Origin: Prorocentrum cordatum
Lineage: Eukaryota; Sar; Dinophyceae; Prorocentrales; Prorocentraceae
Direction: 5' to 3'
NCBI GenBank assembly: GCA_963575745.1
Contig: CAUYUJ010000772.1
Location: 87,501 to 109,616, forward strand
DNA: 22,116 nucleotides
The translations under genes and the position numbers were made by a program. How positions within the stretch are numbered: position 1 is the first letter of the stretch; the number at the start of each line of letters is the position of its first letter. Positions 18,282-22,116 of this stretch are shown piece after piece. Below the pieces are notes generated by a model, which had not been told where the DNA came from, ran no database searches, and saw only the letters and a list, made by a program, of their open reading frames with translations.

Positions 18282-18464
18282 GGTTTCCAAGCCCGTGTGC
18301 CCGCGGTGCTTCTCAGCCTGCGGTGCTTTTCGCTTGACTCTTTCTGCGGTGCTTTTCTGCGAGTAGTAGGACTCTTTTCAGCCCGCGGGTTTCTGCGAGT
18401 CTCAGCCTGCGAGTTTTCAGCCTCCAGGTTTCGCAGGCTCTCCGCTTCGCGCGCCGCTCCTCAG

Positions 18465-18760
18465 TTCCAAGACGTCTGCCAAAGTGCAGGCTTTTGCAGG
18501 CTGCCGCTTTTGCAGCCTGCCACCACAGCTCAGCGTGCCGCTTTTGCAGACTTCCAAGACGTCTGCCAAAGTGCTTGCTTTTGCAGGCTGCCGCTTTTGC
18601 AGCCTGCAACCACAGCTCAGCCTGCCGCTTTTGCAGGCTTCCAAGACGTCTGCCAAAGTGCAGGCTTTTGCAGGCTGCCGCTTTTGCAGCCTGCCACCAC
18701 AGCTCAGCGCGCCGCTTTTGCAGACTTCCAAGACGTCTGCCAAAGTGCATGCTTTTGCAT
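18465..18760 (+). repeat. 87-bp tandem array with a hairpin in each unit
   Basis: TTCCAAGACGTCTGCC begins units at 18465, 18552, 18639 and 18726 (the last partial), exactly 87 bp apart. Each full unit has a perfect inverted repeat GCAGGCTGC-7 nt-GCAGCCTGC at 18496-18520, 18583-18607 and 18670-18694. Because 87 is a multiple of three, open frames exist on both strands; this is expected and not evidence of coding. It lies about 185 bp downstream of the EEP stop. Confidence 0.9.
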
Positions 18761-18902
18761 GCTTTTGCATGGACTCGCCCAGCACACCAGTAGAGACTCA
18801 GGTCTTACGAGTCCCTGCACATAATACTTTGCACAATGTAGTCCTGCGAGCCCTACTGTCCTGCGAGTCTGTGATGCAACTGTGTAGTGTCAAGCTCTGT
18901 GC

Positions 18903-19324
18903 GTTGATAGCAGTGCGTGCGTTGATAGCAGTGTCTTGTTTGACCATACATCCATTCAAGTTCCGTGTGTTGATAGCAGTGTCTCGTGAGGACGTACACC
19001 CATTCAAGCATCCGTGCGTTGATGCCAGTGTCTCGTTTGGACATGCATTCATTCGAACTCCGTGCGTTGATAACAGTGTTTCATTTGGAGGTACATCCAT
19101 TCAAGCTCTGTGCGTTGATAGCAGTGTCTCGTTTGGACATACACCCATTCGAGCTCCGTGCGATGATAGCAGTGTCTCGCTTGGACATACATCCATTCAA
19201 GTTCCGCGCGTTGATAGCAGTGTCCCGTTTGGACATGCACCCATTCAAGCTCCGTGCGTTGATAGCTGTGTCCCGTTTGGACATACATCCATCCGAGCTC
19301 CGTGCGTTGATAGCAGTGTCTCGT
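18903..19324 (+). repeat. 48-bp tandem array, about nine units
   Basis: GTTGATAGCAGTG or a close variant starts units at 18903 (short), 18921, 18969, 19018, 19066, 19114, 19162, 19210, 19258 and 19306. All spacings are 48 bp except 18903-18921 (18 bp) and 18969-19018 (49 bp). Two isolated partial copies follow at about 19525 and 19558. The single 49-bp unit moves the translation from one peptide repeat to another, so I do not call a repeat protein. Confidence 0.9.
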
Positions 19325-20265
19325 ACCAGGACCTTCCTGCAATGTTTTCGGAAATGCTGTACTGCAGCTATGCCTTCGCTCAGGCCATCAGGGCCCTCAT
19401 GCTGCCAGCTATGCTTTCAGCTCATCATCATCCACGTCATTGTCCAGGCCCCTTCATAATTATCCATTCTTCATCATCATCCAGTCATTATCCATTCGTT
19501 ATAGCTTTTACACGACTGCCACAATTGATAGCAGTGTTTCGTTTTGACACACTTCCAGCGTTGATAGCAGTGTCTCCTTTTTACAGGACTCCCAACTACA
19601 ACTACTACTTCACTGTTACCACTGTTTCATCTCTCCTGCTCTTATTGCTACTACTACCGTGACTGTTACTGCTGCTGCATGCCTCCAGCTATGCTTCTAC
19701 ATATCGATGTTAGGTTGCTTTGCCGGGATAGTAGCCAGGGGGGGTGAGATCAGAAGCCCGACCCCCTTTGCCTGGAGAAGGCTGGGGATATCTCCCCTAG
19801 GGCTACCGTTGGGGTGGGAGACAAGAGGGAATAATGGAAAACAGACTGGAGGCCAGGGGAGCTTGGCAAACGCACACGGACAGAAAGAGAGAGAGAGAGA
19901 GGGCGAGAGAGAGAGGGGGAAAAGGGAAAGCGCCGAAGACAGAAGAGGAGGATGGAGGCATTGTAGATACCGACATCTGTCAGATCATACCAGTGCGGGA
20001 CAACCAGCAGCCGGGGGGAGGCAGGAGGCAGGTAAGGTCGACACACGAGCCGCTTTCTCGAGACATTAGACGCTCGCCGCCTAGTCTGGCCGTCGTGCCC
20101 TTGGGGTGGCCTCGCGAGTGCAGTCGGGCTCCGACTTCGGGCGTTCCTGGGTTCCCTATCGTAGATTCGTGTCGTGTCGCCGCGGCCGCGACCCCAGCGC
20201 GGGCCGGCAAGGTTGAACGCCACCAGTGCCTTATATATAGCACCCGGATGGAAGGCCTTGACTAG
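19325..20265. other. No gene seen; short CAT, CTA and GA microsatellites
   Basis: The stretch holds CATCATCATCCA-like words (19425-19490), CTACTACTA words (19590-19660) and a (GA)n run (19886-19918). A plus-strand frame runs on from the 48-bp array but has no protein-like character. No gene is supported. Confidence 0.5.
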
Positions 20266-20275
20266 GTCTATCCGA

Positions 20276-20402
20276 TCTTCCTTTAGGCTTACCCTAGGCG
20301 TACCCCCAGGCTTCCCACATAGGCTTACCCCAAGGCCTTCCCCTTACGTAGGCTGACCCCAAAGCCCTTCCTCTTAGGCCCACCCTAAGCTTACCCCTAG
20401 AC
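20276..20402 (+). repeat. Degenerate TAGGCTTACCCC minisatellite
   Basis: TTAGGCTTACCC, TAGGCGTACCCCC, TAGGCTTACCCC, TAGGCTGACCCC and TTAGGCCCACCC recur at about 20-35 bp spacing. The TTAGGC hexamer is on the plus strand here, opposite to the array at 6148-9140. Confidence 0.6.
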
Positions 20403-20404
20403 CC

Positions 20405-20946
20405 TTGAGCGTAGTGGCGCGCCCGCCTGGTGGCGCACGCGCGACCTTTGCACGCGGGGGCTTGCCCCACCTGGGAATGTCGCGGGCATCCTCGGACTCT
20501 CCCAGGACGCCCCGCGATGTTTTTCCTTGTAAGGGGATGGACGAGTTTGGAGGTGGCCCATTACAGGCCGTGCGGGCGGAGGTCCAAGACGGATTCTTCC
20601 CACTGGCCGCCAGAAAGCGGGGCTCCTCGCCCCTCGTAACGGTGAGTGGGCCGTTTGGCTGGATTTGGCCCTGTTATTGGGGTTCCCCCTTCAACAATAT
20701 AATCCCGCCCCTGCGTCTCTCTTCTCCCTCCTCTCCTCTCTCGCCCGGCAGCCGTCTGGCTTGAGCGGCTGCCGCTGCCGTTTTTTCACCCACCCACCCT
20801 GCAGGTTTTTCCCCGCCGTTAGGGCGGGGGCCCAAGACGGACTCTCTGTAAATACTGATCACAATATCCCGCCTACCAAGCACTTGATGCAAGCACAAGA
20901 TGAGAGAAATACTATCAATTCATCTCCGTACTCAAAGCAAGCGTGA
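20405..20946 (+). CDS. Weak candidate two-exon gene with GT-AG intron 20642-20751
   Basis: A plus frame from 20405 (non-ATG; first ATG at 20477) reaches 20641, where GGTGAGTG gives a consensus 5' splice site. A pyrimidine-rich tract ending in CGGCAG at 20751 gives a 3' site 110 bp on. The join keeps the frame open to TGA at 20944-20946. Both proposed exons contain a similar peptide, LQAVRAEVQDG and FPAVRAGAQDG, encoded by a diverged 32-bp direct repeat (20567 and 20815). Product unknown. The DNA duplication alone could be non-coding. Confidence 0.2.
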
Positions 20947-21234
20947 GTAGGTGCGTCCACCCTCCCGCCCAGCTTGTGAGCCAGGCCATACCAGTCACGG
21001 GCGAGAGGAACAAGCAAATATACTTGTTGACGCTTCGCGAATCCCCACCAGCCCATCCAGAAACGATGCCCAGAGGAATTGCCTCGATCAGGGAAGTGGG
21101 CAGCACACAGAGGAAGCCATTATGAGACACCTTGGGATATCTGGAGCCATCTTGGAGGTCAGTTTGGGCTCTCCCAGGCGCTCTTGATCTTAAACAGTGC
21201 CCCCCCCTGAGAGGCCAACATGTGGCTAAAACCT
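20947..21234. other. No gene seen
   Basis: Complex sequence of moderate GC content leads into the terminal array. Short frames on both strands lack recognisable features. Confidence 0.5.
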
Positions 21235-22116
21235 TCGTATAATCAATGATGTGGCATTCTCGCCGAGGCCTCTTGGAGCATCTTGGGAGCCTCTGGGGGC
21301 TCTCTTGGGGCCTCTCGGGGGTCTCTCGGGGGCCTCTTGGGGGCCTCTTGGGGGCCTCTTGGGGCCATCTTGGGGCCATCTTGGGACCTCTTGGGGCCTC
21401 CTGGGCGCTTCTTGGGGCCATCTTGGAGGAGATCGATCAAACAAGAGGGGAGCATGAATTAGCGTCCCCCCCCCAGGAGGCCAAAATGGGGCCCACACCA
21501 TGGAAACACCAATGATTGTGGCTTCCTCGCCGAGGCCGTTTCGGTATTCTCGCTGAGGCCTCTTGGAGCATTTTAGGCGCCTCTGGGGGTTTTCTGGGGG
21601 CCTCTTGGGGGTCTCTTGGGGGCCTCCTGGGGGCCTCTTGGGGGCCTCTTGGGGCCATCTTGGGGCCATCTTGGGACCTCTTGGGGCCTCCTGGGCGCTT
21701 CTTGGGGCCATCTTGGAGGAGATCGATCAAACAAGAGGGGAGCTTTACTTAGCGTCCCCCCCCCACGAGGCCAAACTGGGGCCGAAACCCTAGTACAACC
21801 ACTGATTGTGGCCTCCTCGCCGAGGCCGTTTTGGCATTCTCGCCGAGGCATCTTGGAGCATCTTGGGTGCCTCTGGGGGGGTCTCTGGGAGCCTCTTGGG
21901 AGTCTTTTGGGGGTTTTCTGGGGGCATCTTTGGGGCCTCTTGGGGCATCTTGGGGCCATCTTGGGACCTCTTTGGGCCTCCTGGGCGCTTCCTGGGGCCA
22001 TCTTGGAGGAGACCGATCAACCAAGAGGGGAGCTTTCATTAGCGCCCCCCTCCCCCTCGGGGGGGGAGGGGGGGGGGGGGGGGGGGCAAAATGGGGCCGA
22101 AACCCAAGTAAAACCA
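21211..22116 (+). repeat. Higher-order array of about 290-bp units, each holding a 12-bp CTTGGGG sub-repeat
   Basis: GAGGCCAA starts units at 21211, 21477 and 21767, and a fourth begins near 22084 and runs off the window. A second marker, GATCGATCAA (GACCGATCAA in the last copy), lies at 21431, 21721 and 22011, exactly 290 bp apart. Each unit has a poly-C stretch, a complex block of about 100 bp, then GCCTCTTGGGGG-type 12-bp repeats. In the last unit the poly-C stretch has become a C-run/G-run inverted repeat (22046-22086). The many open frames are repeat by-products. Confidence 0.9.

Larger units (their letters stand above)
16089..18323 (+). repeat. Dispersed 19-bp motif, GGTGCTTCTCAGCCTGCGG and variants
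   Basis: Copies start at 16089, 16434, 16668 (diverged), 16948, 17299, 17571, 17643, 18018 and 18305, with a partial one at 17270-17285. After frame correction, the in-gene copies encode GASQPA, GAPQPA, DASQPG, GASQPG, GASQPA, GASQSA and GATQPA. The 16668 copy is in another phase (LLSTGEP), and the 18305 copy lies 24 bp past the stop. Related CTCAGCCTGC words continue to about 18420 and occur inside the 87-bp array. Confidence 0.8.

Noticed and set aside
18484-19662. 392-residue plus-strand open frame spanning the 87-bp and 48-bp arrays
   Set aside because: Both periods are multiples of three, so openness is expected. The 49-bp unit changes the peptide repeat midway, and other frames are open too.
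21815-21842. CCGAGGCCGTTTTGGCATTC resembles part of the dinoflagellate spliced leader
   Set aside because: It has several mismatches, lies inside the 290-bp repeat unit, and the sister unit at about 21525 is more different. Likely coincidence.
22046-22086. C-run/G-run inverted repeat at the window end, considered as a terminator
   Set aside because: It is homopolymer sequence within a satellite unit with no gene before it; run lengths may be assembly artefacts.

Overview
The window looks like nuclear DNA of a GC-rich, repeat-bloated eukaryote. A dinoflagellate is the best fit. I infer this from the single convincing gene, an endonuclease/exonuclease/phosphatase-type (EEP) protein with Gly-Ala-Ser-Gln-Pro-Ala linkers, from the extreme load of micro- and minisatellites, and from the absence of any bacterial gene organisation. 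No 16S/23S rRNA, tRNA, CRISPR array or intact transposase is visible. The phylum-level call is moderately supported; a species call is not possible from this window.

Layout. 1-493 holds no gene. 0.5-3.5 kb has several minus-strand stretches with coding character (possible exons of one unrecognised gene), interrupted by G-runs and a CGTCGA palindromic satellite. 3.5-4.44 kb is a (GGT)n to (GT)n to (GTGC)n tract. 4.44-6.15 kb is GC-rich spacer with G/C homopolymers, a CGT microsatellite and a GAGACGG/GAAGACACG minisatellite. 6.15-9.14 kb is about 3 kb of degenerate (GCCTAA)n, whose other strand is TTAGGC. 9.45-9.63 kb is a small element with terminal inverted repeats. 9.65-11.53 kb is a (GACA)n-type array with an approximately 80-bp higher-order period. 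11.8-14.5 kb mixes CCAAGAGG and CTTGGGG low-complexity DNA, a diverged 93-bp array and G/C-rich minisatellites. 15.29-15.58 kb is a 73-bp tandem array, followed by a CAT/CCT compound microsatellite that runs directly into the gene. 16.04-18.28 kb is the EEP gene. 18.47-18.76 kb is an 87-bp hairpin-bearing array and 18.90-19.32 kb a 48-bp array. 20.3-20.95 kb holds a small minisatellite and a weak candidate two-exon gene. 21.2 kb to the end is a higher-order array of about 290-bp units.

The EEP gene is the functional centre. Its frame is broken twice: one extra base at a C7 run (16801-16807) and one missing base near 17443-17450. The two changes compensate, so the C-terminal third returns to the original frame. 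A motif close to GGTGCTTCTCAGCCTGCGG recurs through the gene and just past its stop, nearly always in the same codon phase. The other notable object is the TTAGGC/GCCTAA array: that hexamer is the nematode telomere repeat, whereas TTTAGGG is the type reported for dinoflagellates.

Most long open frames in the window are by-products of repeats without stop codons and are not annotated as genes.
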